Of a stretch of 64,000 nt of DNA, positions 42,741 through 54,200 are shown one piece after another. Source of the stretch: an uncultured Odoribacter sp. (lineage in GTDB: Bacteria; Bacteroidota; Bacteroidia; Bacteroidales; Marinifilaceae); the NCBI GenBank assembly GCA_910588375.1, contig CAJUQA010000011.1:20316-84315 (forward strand), in the 5' to 3' direction. The first letter of the stretch is position 1, and each line of letters opens with the position of its first letter. Made by a program: the position numbers and the translations under genes. Below the pieces are notes generated by a model. The model was not told the DNA's origin. It saw only the letters and a program-made list of their open reading frames with translations, and searched no databases.

Positions 42741-42868
42741 AATTAAATATAATTGTTTAAGTTATTGGAACTAATTTTTAGTTCGGCAATAAAGATACAA
42801 CTTTTTATAATAATAGCTTATAATCCGTCCAATTTTCGATTAAATAAAATGAAACACCCCCCTTTCAA

Positions 42869-42900
42869 TAAAAAAACGTACGGAAAATTCCGTACGTTTC
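42869..42900 (-). terminator. Terminator of the giant surface-protein operon
   Basis: ACGTACGGAA and TTCCGTACGT form a stem (outer pairs 42874/42899). Read leftward it is followed by a T run (A run at 42870-42876 on the plus strand). It starts 20 bases after the stop of the PD40/SPOR gene. Confidence 0.85.
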
Positions 42901-42919
42901 TGAAATATATAGATTTAGT

Positions 42920-44914
42920 TTAGTTTGCTCTCAACAGATTCCTCAAGACATCCGCTTCCCGTCTACCTATTGATGAAGAAGCAGAAGAAGCATTATTTTC
43001 ATCCCCTCTCCCTAACACATAAGCATTTCTGAAGCCCCGGCTCTTCATATCGCGCAGACAACGTTCCGCCTGTCCCCTGTCCGCATACATTCCGCTACAA
43101 TACATATATGAACCGTCCGACATAGAATATACATCCACTTCGTCAATTCCGTCAAAAACACTCATATCCAAAACCTGATTCGTAGGCATCAGTACAACTG
43201 TATATCCGCTTTCCGACCAACGGAATTCCGATTCTTTCGGTTTATCGATATACCTACGGGAAGGCAAAGCATTTCTTGATTGACGCTCTTTCCTGGCTAA
43301 CTCCAATTTCTTCTGCGTCTCAAATTTTTTCAAACGAATCAACAAAAGCTCGTCATCACTGATCTTATCCCCTTTTATATCATGCTGTATCTTTTTCTCC
43401 GCAACATAGCGGTCCACATTCATCACAAAAGCATCTTCCACAAATTGTCTTGCCCCTGCCAGATCCCGCCTTGCCACATCTTCGTCCGGATATTCTCCCA
43501 CCGTATATCTATATATATTATCATACCCCAAATATACCTTTACATTCTGAAAATGTTCGAAATATACCCGCGGCACCGGATTACGGAATGCCCCAACCTG
43601 TATGGCATAACGATAATCCACCGTAAACATCTCCTTTTCCGGAACTACCACTTTCTCCTCCTTTACAGGCAAAGCCTTCTGGTTAGGTAATAATTTCAAA
43701 GAAAACAGAAAGTCATTATATCCCGTCCCCCCCCGATTAGAAGAAAGGTATCCTTCCGCACATTTCGTATCTTTAAATACCAATCCGAAATCATCCATAG
43801 AAGAATTTATCGGTCGTCCCATATTTTGCGGCTCTGTCCAACTTCCGTCCGCATTCATCTCCGAAATAAAAATATCCAATCCCCCTAAACCGACATGACC
43901 GTTCGAAGAAAAATATAATTTCCCACTTTCATCAATAAAAGGAAACACTTCATCATCAGGTGTATTGACAATCTCCCCCAAATTCTGGATTTCACCACAT
44001 TCATCCCCCTGAACGAGTGTCATATAAATATCCTTTCCTCCGATTCCTCCCGGCATATCCGACACAAAAAATAAAAGAGAATCCCGGAACAAACAGGGAT
44101 GAGCACATGAATAATCATCCGAATTAATATTTAATTCCTTATTATTCTCCCATTTCCCATTGTTGTTCTCAGCGGTCATCAACTTCAAAATACTCGTCCC
44201 GTCTTTTTTAAGGATAGTTTTCGTATAATAGATTCTATTATAATCTTTGGTAAAAGTAACCGCTCCGATATGATACTTATCAACCAACTCCTCTGCAAAA
44301 GGCAACATACGTCCGCTTTTACCGTCTGCCGAAAATATAGCATTATACAAACGTACCGACTTATACCCCCTCGTATCTTTCATGGCCTCCTCTCCAACAC
44401 CCGGAGCCGCCAGAATAATCCCTTTACCTTTATAATAAGTCACTCCGGACGAAAAACCGGCAAAATTCACATTTGTCTTATTAACAGCATACACCGGCTT
44501 TTCCTTCATCACCTCTTTCGCAAACTCACAAGACGCCCTTACCCGTTCCACTACCAATTGGTCGCACCCCACACTCTCCGCCATATCCGCTAATTCAGCC
44601 GCTTTATCATATTCGCCGGAACGCAATGAAGTAATGGAGTAAAACAACAAATCCTCTCCGCTTAAAATATCCTGATTCAAGGATTTATACATCTGTCCTG
44701 CACGGACAACATCATTCAAATGAAAAAAGCAATTAGCTATCCGGGCTTTTATCTGATCGGTATTCGTTCCCGATTCCGCATTCTCCACCTCTTTCTGATA
44801 CAATTTCAATGCACCCAGATAATCTCTCCGTTCAAATAAACGCTCCGCCCGGCTCTGCCCTGCAACAACTCCCCACGATAGTAAAAATACTATTATAACC
44901 CCAATGAATTTCAT
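42920..44914 (-). CDS. TPR/PD40-propeller periplasmic protein with SPOR-like modules
   Basis: A 664-residue secreted protein with a signal peptide ending near VVAGQS. TPR-like helices (about 20-135) are followed by WD40-like PD40 repeats (about 150-410, SDDYSCAHPCLFRDSLLFFV, GKLYFSSNGHVGLGGLDIFI). A SPOR-like module is at about 432-500 (RYAIQVGAFRNPVPRVYFEH) and a second at about 585-645. Proteins with TPR and PD40 parts, usually ending in an OmpA domain, sit next to PorP/SprF genes in T9SS adhesin operons and link the machine to peptidoglycan. Here SPOR-like modules replace OmpA. It is last in the operon. Confidence 0.8.
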   Translation of the reverse strand: MKFIGVIIVFLLSWGVVAGQSRAERLFERRDYLGALKLYQKEVENAESGTNTDQIKARIANCFFHLNDVVRAGQMYKSLNQDILSGEDLLFYSITSLRSGEYDKAAELADMAESVGCDQLVVERVRASCEFAKEVMKEKPVYAVNKTNVNFAGFSSGVTYYKGKGIILAAPGVGEEAMKDTRGYKSVRLYNAIFSADGKSGRMLPFAEELVDKYHIGAVTFTKDYNRIYYTKTILKKDGTSILKLMTAENNNGKWENNKELNINSDDYSCAHPCLFRDSLLFFVSDMPGGIGGKDIYMTLVQGDECGEIQNLGEIVNTPDDEVFPFIDESGKLYFSSNGHVGLGGLDIFISEMNADGSWTEPQNMGRPINSSMDDFGLVFKDTKCAEGYLSSNRGGTGYNDFLFSLKLLPNQKALPVKEEKVVVPEKEMFTVDYRYAIQVGAFRNPVPRVYFEHFQNVKVYLGYDNIYRYTVGEYPDEDVARRDLAGARQFVEDAFVMNVDRYVAEKKIQHDIKGDKISDDELLLIRLKKFETQKKLELARKERQSRNALPSRRYIDKPKESEFRWSESGYTVVLMPTNQVLDMSVFDGIDEVDVYSMSDGSYMYCSGMYADRGQAERCLRDMKSRGFRNAYVLGRGDENNASSASSSIGRREADVLRNLLRAN

Positions 44915-44952
44915 ATAAATGAACTTATTAGTTATCCCTCTCTCTCAAGTCA

Positions 44953-45891
44953 TTAAAAATAACGGATGGAATTTATATCTTCGTAACTTTCCTGTGCAGG
45001 AGTATCCTTTTTCTGCTTTTTCTTTCCGAAACTGAACGTCAGACTGATCTCCTGTACACTATTGAAATTATTATCCACATCCGAATTATTTCCTTCAAAC
45101 GAATAGCCCAGCCACAACTCATCAATCAATTTCACCCGAGCCATCGCAGCAAAAGATTCTTTTGTTCGGTACTGCGCTCCAAAAATCAATCCCTCTTTAT
45201 AAATCAACTTCGCGCCTAAATCCAGCTGTGTACTCTCCTGTCCCGAATAAGTAATACACGTATAAGGCTCCAATTTTGTATTTTCACTCAGGCTAAACCG
45301 ATAACCACCATACAAAAATATACGTAACATGTCGGAAATCATCGAATTAATCTTATTCCCCTGTTCATCGATTGTATTGTACTTGAACTCCGGAATTGAA
45401 AAACCGACATAAAATTTATCAGCCTGATAATGCAAACCGAAACCGAAATTGGGCTGACTGTAATTATCCGAAAAAATCACCTCTTCCTGATCCATCAGAT
45501 AATCACCGGAGTTAGAGACATAATTCAATCCCGCCTGCAATCCGAAATAAAGATATTTGCCTTCATTCACTTTCAACTTGTAACTCCCGGCCACATATGC
45601 AAATAACTTCTGATAAGGTCCGTATTTATCGAAAATCAACGTTAAACCTCCTCCTAAGTTCTTATCCTTAATCATCGAATTAATATTGAAAGCACCTGTA
45701 GAAGGCCAATAATCCGATTTTTCAAAGCGGCTACGATAAAGCAACAAACCGTTGACACCTTCTTCCAATCCCATACAGGCAGGATTAATCAACGGACGGC
45801 TTACCCCATAATCCGTAAATCGCAATACACTGCTCTGCGCAAAACCGAAAGTGCTTACCAATACTAATATTCCTGCTACTAAAAATCTCAT
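44953..45891 (-). CDS. PorP/SprF family outer-membrane protein
   Basis: A 312-residue predicted barrel from the ATG at 45891; a TTG eight codons upstream is less likely. The signal peptide ends near STFGFAQ. Family features are the N-terminal FTDYGVSRPLINPACMGLEE, SRFEKSDYWPSTGAFNINS with GGGLTLIFDKYGPY, and the C-terminal ISLTFSFGKKK. In flavobacteria SprF is needed to put the SprB adhesin on the surface, and PorP belongs to the T9SS outer-membrane machinery. Its place right behind a protein with a type B sorting domain (67 bases) repeats that arrangement. Confidence 0.9.
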   Translation of the reverse strand: MRFLVAGILVLVSTFGFAQSSVLRFTDYGVSRPLINPACMGLEEGVNGLLLYRSRFEKSDYWPSTGAFNINSMIKDKNLGGGLTLIFDKYGPYQKLFAYVAGSYKLKVNEGKYLYFGLQAGLNYVSNSGDYLMDQEEVIFSDNYSQPNFGFGLHYQADKFYVGFSIPEFKYNTIDEQGNKINSMISDMLRIFLYGGYRFSLSENTKLEPYTCITYSGQESTQLDLGAKLIYKEGLIFGAQYRTKESFAAMARVKLIDELWLGYSFEGNNSDVDNNFNSVQEISLTFSFGKKKQKKDTPAQESYEDINSIRYF

Positions 45892-45960
45892 ACAACGTAT
45901 TTTATAAAGGCGCAATTTAAAACTAAATTTTAAAAACGGTTCACTAATCCAAGCACCATC

Positions 45961-48900
45961 TTAATATCTATACTTTCCTCGATTCATATCCCGACGAATT
46001 TCAATCCAGTTTTTCAATATCTCCTTATTTCCTAAATCAATCACGTACGTATACACTCCATTGGCCAAATTAAAATAGGAAACATATCCGCTGGTTGTCG
46101 TTCCGGTTCCATCCCAATCATTCTGATAATTGGTCGCTTCAAATACAACCACTCCATCCCGATTATAAATCGTAATGTGATGATCCGGATAATCAGCCAA
46201 AAATTCCAAATTCCAAGTATCATTCAGACCATCACCGTTAGGCGTGATGATATTCGGTATAAAGAATCTTTTCCTATCCAGAACACTAATGTAGATGTAT
46301 CCGGTTTCCACTTTCGTAGCATCAAATTTATCCACCACCTCATACTTCACTACATCCGAACCGACAAAACCAGCATTCGGGGTATAATCAAAATGACCGT
46401 TAAACTTCATGGAACCGATACCCCATCTCGGATAACCGTCTGCTGTAATCCGGAATATACTATTCCCGGTATCCCCTTTTCTCCGCATATTCAGGTTATG
46501 TATTTTTTCTCCCTGATAAATGGTTATCATCGTATCACGACTCTGGTCGCCAAAATAAATGACTAACTCATTTGACAAGACTTCCGATGTACAAATTCGC
46601 TCTCCTGTCACACCGCACTGGATCACATCCCCCTGTGCCAACTTATCGGAAATATACTCCGGATAGTCACTGTTGCTCAACGTATAGTCATAGTTCAAAT
46701 ACCATGTATAATGAGCATTGGACGGCATATTTGTCACTTCCGACTCGATAATAACTTCATCTCCTGGAGCTTTATTCGTCAAATCAGCAGAAATAACCAC
46801 AGTCGGATTTTCCAATACCCGAATTACCATAGAATCCACCAAAATTGAACCGTCATAACAAACATCATTGCCAGGAACCAACCAACATTTCAACCACATA
46901 TCCTTATCGTCCAGAACCGCTTCGGCAAATTGTTCATGTCCCCAATCCCATACATCCTTCCGCCAATTAAACGTCGGATTCGTACCGGCATTTTCATATA
47001 CAGCAGTAAATAGAATCCGGTCACCACGACATGCCATCGTATCTTCAATATTATTGATAATACGCAAACTTGGAGTAACCCATTGTCCTTTTCTCAGGAA
47101 TACAGAATCTGAATACATTGGCATTTCCGTACAAACCTCATTCGAAGGAGTAGCAACTACCTTCATCCAAGTATCTTCCTGACCCATTACCAGAGTCAAC
47201 TTCGTCTCTGAATAGCTCAGCAATTCATTGTTCGGGTTGTTCCCATTCGGCAAATGGAAAATATCATTATACCAATTGTAATGAGCAGAATCCCCCACAT
47301 TTTTCGCAGCAACCCAGAAGTCAACCGTATCTCCCGGACAAAAACGATGATCCGGATCAACAGAGGTCAACAAATCCAACGATACTTTCTCAAATTCACG
47401 AGCTTTCAAACGCAGGTAACGGGAACATACTTCCTCACAAGCCCCATCGCTATAACCACATACTTTTATAACGATATCATCCTCCTGAAATTCCGGAATC
47501 CAAGTCAAGACACACGTATCCGTTACCAACTCTAAATGCTCTTCCGGCAATTCCAATCCGTCAATCGTCCATTTATAATGTCCGTTTTCAATGTCATACC
47601 CTTCCGGAGAAGACAATTCGGCACGTAAAGCAATTCTCCGGTTACGACAATACCAACCATCAATCTTATTAGCCGGATCCGTATCCGGAATAATACCATC
47701 CTGCATCAACAACGTAATCTCAATTTCAAAACACTCTTTCACACCCAATTGGAAAATCATCGATACCGTATCACAATCATTCTTCACTACTACTTTCAAC
47801 TCTGAACCGTCCCAACTTTCCGGTACAGCTTGCAGGATCAAAGAATCTGTAGTCGCTCCGCTGACCGTGGGCAAACTGACACTATTATCAGTTAACAATG
47901 TCCATGTATCACTCTCTTTGCGATACCATTCATAAGTCAAAGGAGCATCACCAGTTGCTTTCACTGCAAAATACACATCCTTCCCGATAGCAATATTCCT
48001 CGGATTCTTAGAATGACTTACAATTGAGGGTTTTTCTTTCACAACAACCACCGTATCTTTAGATACCATACACCCCGTAGCAGGATCTGTTGCCGTTGCT
48101 GTAAATTTATGCTCTCCGGACACATCAATTTTAAGAGGTGCTCCGTCCGTCACACCATTATCCCAAGTCACTGTTCCCAAATCAGCCGTAGCACTCAAAA
48201 TCACTTCCTCTCCCGGACAAATCTCATTACCGCTCACTGTAATATCTAACTGCGGTTTCGGATTAAGGTTTACCATCACCTGGTCGGTGGCAGAACACCC
48301 ATCTCCATTAGTTCCGGTTACTTCATACACTCCCGATACTGTCGGAAGAAAAGGTTGACCATTTTGTACTCCATTATTCCATGTATAATCAGCATCATCC
48401 CCACTTCCTGATAAAATCAATTCCTCTCCTTCACAATGTTCCAAGGTAGAATTCTGCACTACACCATGAGCATACACCAAAGGTACTTTATAGAATTCAC
48501 CATCAATATCCTTACTCGGAGAAATATTTCCAGTCACTGTAGTCCCTCCAGCTAAAGTAGCCTCAAATTTAGACAATTCATACTTTCCTTTTTTATCTTG
48601 AGTTACAATATGCGTCCATTCTGTATTTGTTTCTTGATTTACCGTCTTAGCAACAGATCCATCCGGTGCAGATAACACAAAACTATACTTCATCCCGGCT
48701 GAGCCTCCTGTAACTTTTAAAGTAATTGTTCTCGTTTCTCCCGGATATTGACATACTTTTTCTGTAATCTCCCATGACAAAGTCGGAATACCTGGTGCAC
48801 CCGCAACATCTACTGTCACTTGTTTCGTTGCCTTACATCCCTCATTATCAGCTTCCACTGTATAAGTTGTCGTACTATTAAGCGCTCCCGTCTGTACAGT

Positions 48901-50697
48901 CGCTCCTGTCGAAGAAGCAAGTGGTCCACCAGACCATTTTAATGAACTGGTAGTTGGATTCACTGTCACACTCAACTGAGAAGACTCTCCAATAGTAATC
49001 GAGGAAGGGTTAGCTATTTCACCACTCAACTGCGGAGTCTGCTTAATCACTAACTGTATATCTTTCTCAACCGTTCCCTTTGTACCTGTATCCGTTACTT
49101 TTAAATGTACAGTATATGTTCCCGGAGTAGACGTATTTGCTACTGTCGGCTTCTCCGCTGTTGTAGATGATAGATTTACTCCTGCCGGAGCTGTCCACTC
49201 ATATGTATAAGTTCCAGAACCTCCCTCAGCCTCTGCACTTAATGATATTGGCAAATTCCCCGAACAAACATCTTTATTTTCCGGATTAGCAGCTAATGCT
49301 CCTCCCGAAACCCTTACTGTTGTAGTTGCAGTACCTGTACATCCATAATTATCCTTAACCTCTACCGTATAAGTTCCCGTAGACGATAACGTTCCTGTAC
49401 TGACCGTAGCTCCTGTTCCCGTTACAGAAGAACCACTCCAAGTATAACTAAGTGCCCCCGCAGGCGTTGCAGTTAAAGTTGTACTACCACCATTGGGAAC
49501 ACTCGCATGTTCTGCAGACAATCCAGCCGTCACTTTATGGCCTGTTACTGTTACCTCTGTTGATTTATTACTTTCACACCCTTCCTTGTCTTTCACCGTA
49601 ACCGAAAACTTATTCGCTCCATCAGCAATCGTTACCTCTTTTGTTGACGTGGTTCCTCCTGCAGGAGACCATGTATAAGTATAAGGTGTACCACTTCCAC
49701 CTGATGCGTTAGCTGTTAATGTCAATTTTTCTTCCACACACATATCTGTTTTGGCAAGAGGCTGAATCGTGACTGTCGGCCGAGGAAGTACAGTAATAGT
49801 CTGAGTAGCGCTATTCTTACAACCATTTTGGGTTACCTCCACAGTAACATCTCCTCCCGTTGTCAAAGTCACACTCTTAGTTCTACCATTACCAGTAGCC
49901 AAACCACTCCAACCATATGACGTCGCTCCCGCCGGATTAGCCGTCAAAGTCGTAGCCATTCCAGGACAAACTTGTGTCGGAGTTATAGACACTGTTGGCA
50001 ATGCTTTCACCGTCACCGTATAATTTGCCGTAGCCACGGCATTTGCCCCATCCATCAATTTAGCCGTCAAATTATGTGTCCCTACAGAAAGACCTGCAGC
50101 AACCTTTGCATTCGCCTGTGTAGCCGTCGGAGTTCCATCTGTTGTAACATGAGAATCACCCCAATCGATCGTATACCCTGTAGGAGCATTCGTCAATGTT
50201 GCCTTCGTTGTCCCCGCTACCCCATCACACAACGTCACATTATCCACACTCATCGTCGGTTTCGGTGCCTTCCATATTATACCATTTGTATCAACTGCCG
50301 CATTCATTCCACCTTGTACAGAAATCGTTGAAGTCGCTTGTACTCCATGATAAGGATGTCCCGGTTTATTTATCGTCATTGTCAAAGTAACAACATCATT
50401 ATTAAGCCATCCTACCGAACCACCTATACTGCAAGAAGTAAAAATTGACAAGTTCAATTGGAATGCACAAGGATTCGCAATCCATACTGGAGATTGATCT
50501 GTTTTACTTTTTGAACAAGTTTCTCCTCCCCTTTTTAATTCAACAGACCATTCTATATCGCTATCAGTTATTCCTGCAGGAAAGCCCAATACAGTTGTTG
50601 TGTCATTATATATTGCTACCATATAAGTAGCACTTTGTGCTTTCCCTAAATGGTGTAATATTACTACCCAACAAATTAAAAACAACAATCTTCTCAT
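45961..50697 (-). CDS. Giant Ig/PKD-repeat surface protein with T9SS type B sorting domain
   Basis: A 1,578-residue secreted protein. The ATG at 50697 overlaps the stop of the upstream gene as TAATG; an ATG three codons earlier is possible. The signal peptide ends near LGKAQ. Many Ig/PKD-like domains follow, often with paired cysteines (VTLCDGVAGTTKATLTNAPT, QVCPGMATTLTANPAGATSY). A cadherin-like stretch (FDYTPNAGFVGSDVVKYEVV) precedes the final 90 residues, a typical gliding-motility/CHU_C type B signal (FIPNIITPNGDGLNDTWNLE, ANGVYTYVIDLGNKE). The protein is therefore probably exported by T9SS and retained on the surface as a SprB-like adhesin. Confidence 0.88.
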   Translation of the reverse strand: MRRLLFLICWVVILHHLGKAQSATYMVAIYNDTTTVLGFPAGITDSDIEWSVELKRGGETCSKSKTDQSPVWIANPCAFQLNLSIFTSCSIGGSVGWLNNDVVTLTMTINKPGHPYHGVQATSTISVQGGMNAAVDTNGIIWKAPKPTMSVDNVTLCDGVAGTTKATLTNAPTGYTIDWGDSHVTTDGTPTATQANAKVAAGLSVGTHNLTAKLMDGANAVATANYTVTVKALPTVSITPTQVCPGMATTLTANPAGATSYGWSGLATGNGRTKSVTLTTGGDVTVEVTQNGCKNSATQTITVLPRPTVTIQPLAKTDMCVEEKLTLTANASGGSGTPYTYTWSPAGGTTSTKEVTIADGANKFSVTVKDKEGCESNKSTEVTVTGHKVTAGLSAEHASVPNGGSTTLTATPAGALSYTWSGSSVTGTGATVSTGTLSSTGTYTVEVKDNYGCTGTATTTVRVSGGALAANPENKDVCSGNLPISLSAEAEGGSGTYTYEWTAPAGVNLSSTTAEKPTVANTSTPGTYTVHLKVTDTGTKGTVEKDIQLVIKQTPQLSGEIANPSSITIGESSQLSVTVNPTTSSLKWSGGPLASSTGATVQTGALNSTTTYTVEADNEGCKATKQVTVDVAGAPGIPTLSWEITEKVCQYPGETRTITLKVTGGSAGMKYSFVLSAPDGSVAKTVNQETNTEWTHIVTQDKKGKYELSKFEATLAGGTTVTGNISPSKDIDGEFYKVPLVYAHGVVQNSTLEHCEGEELILSGSGDDADYTWNNGVQNGQPFLPTVSGVYEVTGTNGDGCSATDQVMVNLNPKPQLDITVSGNEICPGEEVILSATADLGTVTWDNGVTDGAPLKIDVSGEHKFTATATDPATGCMVSKDTVVVVKEKPSIVSHSKNPRNIAIGKDVYFAVKATGDAPLTYEWYRKESDTWTLLTDNSVSLPTVSGATTDSLILQAVPESWDGSELKVVVKNDCDTVSMIFQLGVKECFEIEITLLMQDGIIPDTDPANKIDGWYCRNRRIALRAELSSPEGYDIENGHYKWTIDGLELPEEHLELVTDTCVLTWIPEFQEDDIVIKVCGYSDGACEEVCSRYLRLKAREFEKVSLDLLTSVDPDHRFCPGDTVDFWVAAKNVGDSAHYNWYNDIFHLPNGNNPNNELLSYSETKLTLVMGQEDTWMKVVATPSNEVCTEMPMYSDSVFLRKGQWVTPSLRIINNIEDTMACRGDRILFTAVYENAGTNPTFNWRKDVWDWGHEQFAEAVLDDKDMWLKCWLVPGNDVCYDGSILVDSMVIRVLENPTVVISADLTNKAPGDEVIIESEVTNMPSNAHYTWYLNYDYTLSNSDYPEYISDKLAQGDVIQCGVTGERICTSEVLSNELVIYFGDQSRDTMITIYQGEKIHNLNMRRKGDTGNSIFRITADGYPRWGIGSMKFNGHFDYTPNAGFVGSDVVKYEVVDKFDATKVETGYIYISVLDRKRFFIPNIITPNGDGLNDTWNLEFLADYPDHHITIYNRDGVVVFEATNYQNDWDGTGTTTSGYVSYFNLANGVYTYVIDLGNKEILKNWIEIRRDMNRGKYRY

Positions 50698-51260
50698 TAT
50701 TTCCATATATAAGATCCGTAAGTATTTATAAAATCAAGTTGCATCACTTCTCCTGGATAAATAGGTTCAACTCCTATATATTTATCTCCTCCAAAATGTT
50801 CAAATAAAGGATTTATATAAGTCTGAAGCAACCAATCTTGCTGTTGCATATCCCATTTTCGAACAACTGTTATTACAGAAGTTGTAATCTCTTCCAATAT
50901 TTCATTTGTCTTTAATAAAGACGTTTTATGAAATGGCAAAGTATTCATATTGTTATGAGTACCTCGTATTGTTGAAGGAGTCAATGATTGATGCAAATAT
51001 TCCCCTAATTTCCCATATTGCATAACTTGCCCCACATAAACAGCTGCATCTATTTGATAGACTCCACCGACATTTAAATCAAATTTTCCCACATATTTAT
51101 CGCCACCAAAATAATCAAATAACGGATTTTTGTAAGTTTGAGACACCCAACCTTGTTCATTAATATCCCAAGAACGTATAACAAGATCACTTGATAACAT
51201 TTCTAAAATATCAACCGAAGTCACAACTCCTTTCGATGTCATATCGAACATCCAAGCTAT
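50697..51260 (-). other. Tandem C-terminal module (two copies) of the 2,193-residue protein
   Basis: Two related units of about 85-95 residues close this protein. Copy A has FDMTSKGVVTSVDILEML, RSWDINEQGWVSQTYKNPLF and GGDKYVG. Copy B has TSLLKTNEILEEI, RKWDMQQQDWLLQTYINPLF and GGDKYIGVEPIYPGEVMQLD. The pattern is an amphipathic helix, a W(D)xxxQxW(xx)QTY strand pair, GGDKYxG and a PGxV strand. I do not recognise it as a named domain. Similar units end the upstream giant protein. Confidence 0.7.
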
Positions 51261-54200
51261 ATGATTATTATGAGTTCCCGATATTGCACTTTGTTCTAAA
51301 AGATCCAACTTATATCCGACGGTATCTGTGCTGGATAAAGAGTTGTACCATGAACCGCACACATTGATATCTGCCGTGACATAGAAGAACTTCAACGAAT
51401 CCATATTTGGTTCCGGCCAAGAAGTATCTGGTATGTTCGTTCCGGTAGGTTCTGCGTGATAAATGGTATCTCCGGTATATGCAGTTGTCAAGCAGTAAGG
51501 ATCCCATCTACGACTCCAAACGGTATATCCATCAGCCACATTTGAAGGCGTCCATATAACTTGTGCATGATAACGGTCTCCTATTGTGTCGATGTCAATC
51601 ACCGGAGCGTCGGGGATGCGGTAGATATGAGCGGTGTCAGAAGCCTTACATTGGGGAAGGTTTCTGTCCGTAGCCGTTATGATATATTGAAGATCTTTAT
51701 CTTCCATACTACCGTTTAGTGTTGAAGCCGTGGTGCCGTCTCCAGGTCCACCTGCTGTCCATGCCACACCATCACTGCTTTCCGATACGCTCCAAATGTA
51801 ATCAAAATCACCGGAATTTGCAATATTTAAGTTAAAAGTTGAGTCTTTATGCAAAGCAAGACAATTTTCATCCAATTCCACCTCCGGCAACGCCCCGATT
51901 TTCAATGTGTCATTTACCGTTACAACACATCCCGGTGCATTTATCGCATAAATTCCTGTCAGTACATAAATACCCGGTTCTACTGCCGATATGGATACCT
52001 GAGCCGGTGGAGTAATTCGAATAGAATCTCTGGTCAAGGTTCCATCCAATGTCTGATAGGCATATTTAGCCACAATATCTCCAGAACCACCTTGTACACT
52101 ATACCTTATCGGCAGTTCAATATTCGTACCACAAGTATCATTGCCCCGGAAAGCCAAATCCAAACCGGCATCCAATATACGTCCCGTCAAAGTATCATGA
52201 GCCTCACACACTCCATTGGATGCTTTAACAGCTACCGTATACTCCGTATGTCCGCCATCCAAGTGTAACTCCCATTTATCCGGACTTCCCGGTATATTAT
52301 AACCGATACCATTACCTGATACCACATCCCAATCATAGCTTGTCGAATTTACAGCAACTACTTGCAAATTCACAACGCTCGAACAACTGTCCAAGGCACG
52401 TAAAGAAGTAATTGTCACGCCTTGCTGTACCGTCACTTCTGCCGTATCTTTAGCGACACCGCCATTGACACTCACCTCAAATTGATAAGTTCCTAACGCT
52501 ATTGTCGAAGGCAGAGTTAAGACAGAATCAGTATACGTCAACGGTGAAATCGCAGTTCCTCCTATTTGAGTCCAAGTCCAATCTGTCACCGCACCGCCAA
52601 ATGAATGAGCCGTCAACACCATTGCATCTCCACTGAGACACAACGTCGTATCAGGAGCCTCCACAACCAAGACACCACAAAGCCGTCCTGTAAATTCTTT
52701 CATTCCTTTGACTTTACATCCTTTATCTGTAGTTACTTCCACTTCAACAGTCTGTCCTGTAGACGTCAAAGTTAAAGTAGCCTCATTAGCCGTTGCTGTC
52801 TGGGTTGCACCAGTCCAGCTATAACCAGTTGCATTTCCATCGCCCGTCAACGTCGCCGTTATAGTAACAGTCTCTCCCAGACAATTGCCGTCTGCAACCA
52901 AATCCACACTCGATGTATATATTCCGATAGTAGTATCCAATACCGTTGTACACCCTTCCGTATTGGTAACCGTTACCTCTATAGAAGTGGAAGCTGTAAG
53001 CGCAGCAGATGTAAATGTTGCTGAAGTTTCCGTAGCGGGTGAGCCGTCTACTTTCCAGCTATAAGTATCTCCCGTTGCTCCGCCATTCACCGTCAATGAT
53101 ACCGTTTCATTCTCACATACCTTATCGGCTGGAGCCGTCAAAGTTACAACAGGATGAGGTTTAACCCGAACTGTTACCTCTATTGAGTCCTTACAACCCG
53201 CAGCTGTCTCTCCTATTACATAATAAGTTCCAGTGGGTACTGCTGCTGCAACTGGATTGGTATAAGCCGCATCACTGAAATACGTTTTGGTAACAGCCAA
53301 ACCATCCTTTGCATTTACAGCTACATTCAAATCAGCCGTAGGCGTACAAACTTCCGTATCGTTTACACTGATTTCAAGAACCGGTTTCGGATGAATAGTC
53401 ACCGTTATTTTCTCTTGCTGAGAAGGACAACCGTCCGAAGCTCCTTGTACCCAATACTCTCTAGTAGTTACTCCCGGATATACTTTTGTGGATGCCAACT
53501 GAGTACCCGTTCCAGGAGTCCCCTCCCAATAAGTCAGGTTCATTGCATCAAAAGTCGTTCCGTTTGAAGTCCAATCTATATTGGTTGCCAAATCAACAGA
53601 ATCAGGTTCACAAGTCTCCATTGTAGCAGCCAGCAATTTCAACTGCGGTGCTGTCAATATATTCACTCTTACCGTATCTTCAGCCGATTTACACATACCA
53701 TTTTCTGCCCGTACATAATATAATCCGGAAGCAGATAACGTACTCGTAGAGGTAAATACCGTTCCTCCTGTAAAATTAGGTGTACTTCCATACTTTAAAG
53801 TAGCCCCTCCCGGATTTACCGTTCCTACGGCATCGTATAATTTCACAGAACCACAGGCAGAAAGCCTATGTAAATCCAAATTGAATGTCGGCATCTGATC
53901 AACCGTAACCACGATGGAATCGCGAGCCACTTCACATCCATGTACATCCGTTCCACCTACATAGTAGGTAGTCGTTGCGGTCGGAGTAACAGTCACGCTT
54001 GTTTGATTTCCCGATACTTGCCCATCCGTAGAACTCCATGTATATTCTCCACTTCCCAATACACTGCTTGCGGTTAATCCGCTTGCCGTCAATGTAAGAG
54101 TAGGCGCAGGCTCCGAACACACAGTCTGATCTTCCGACAATATCAGCACTTGCGGAACATATACCTGAATCGTTGTATCAGCGGTAGAGATACATCCATT

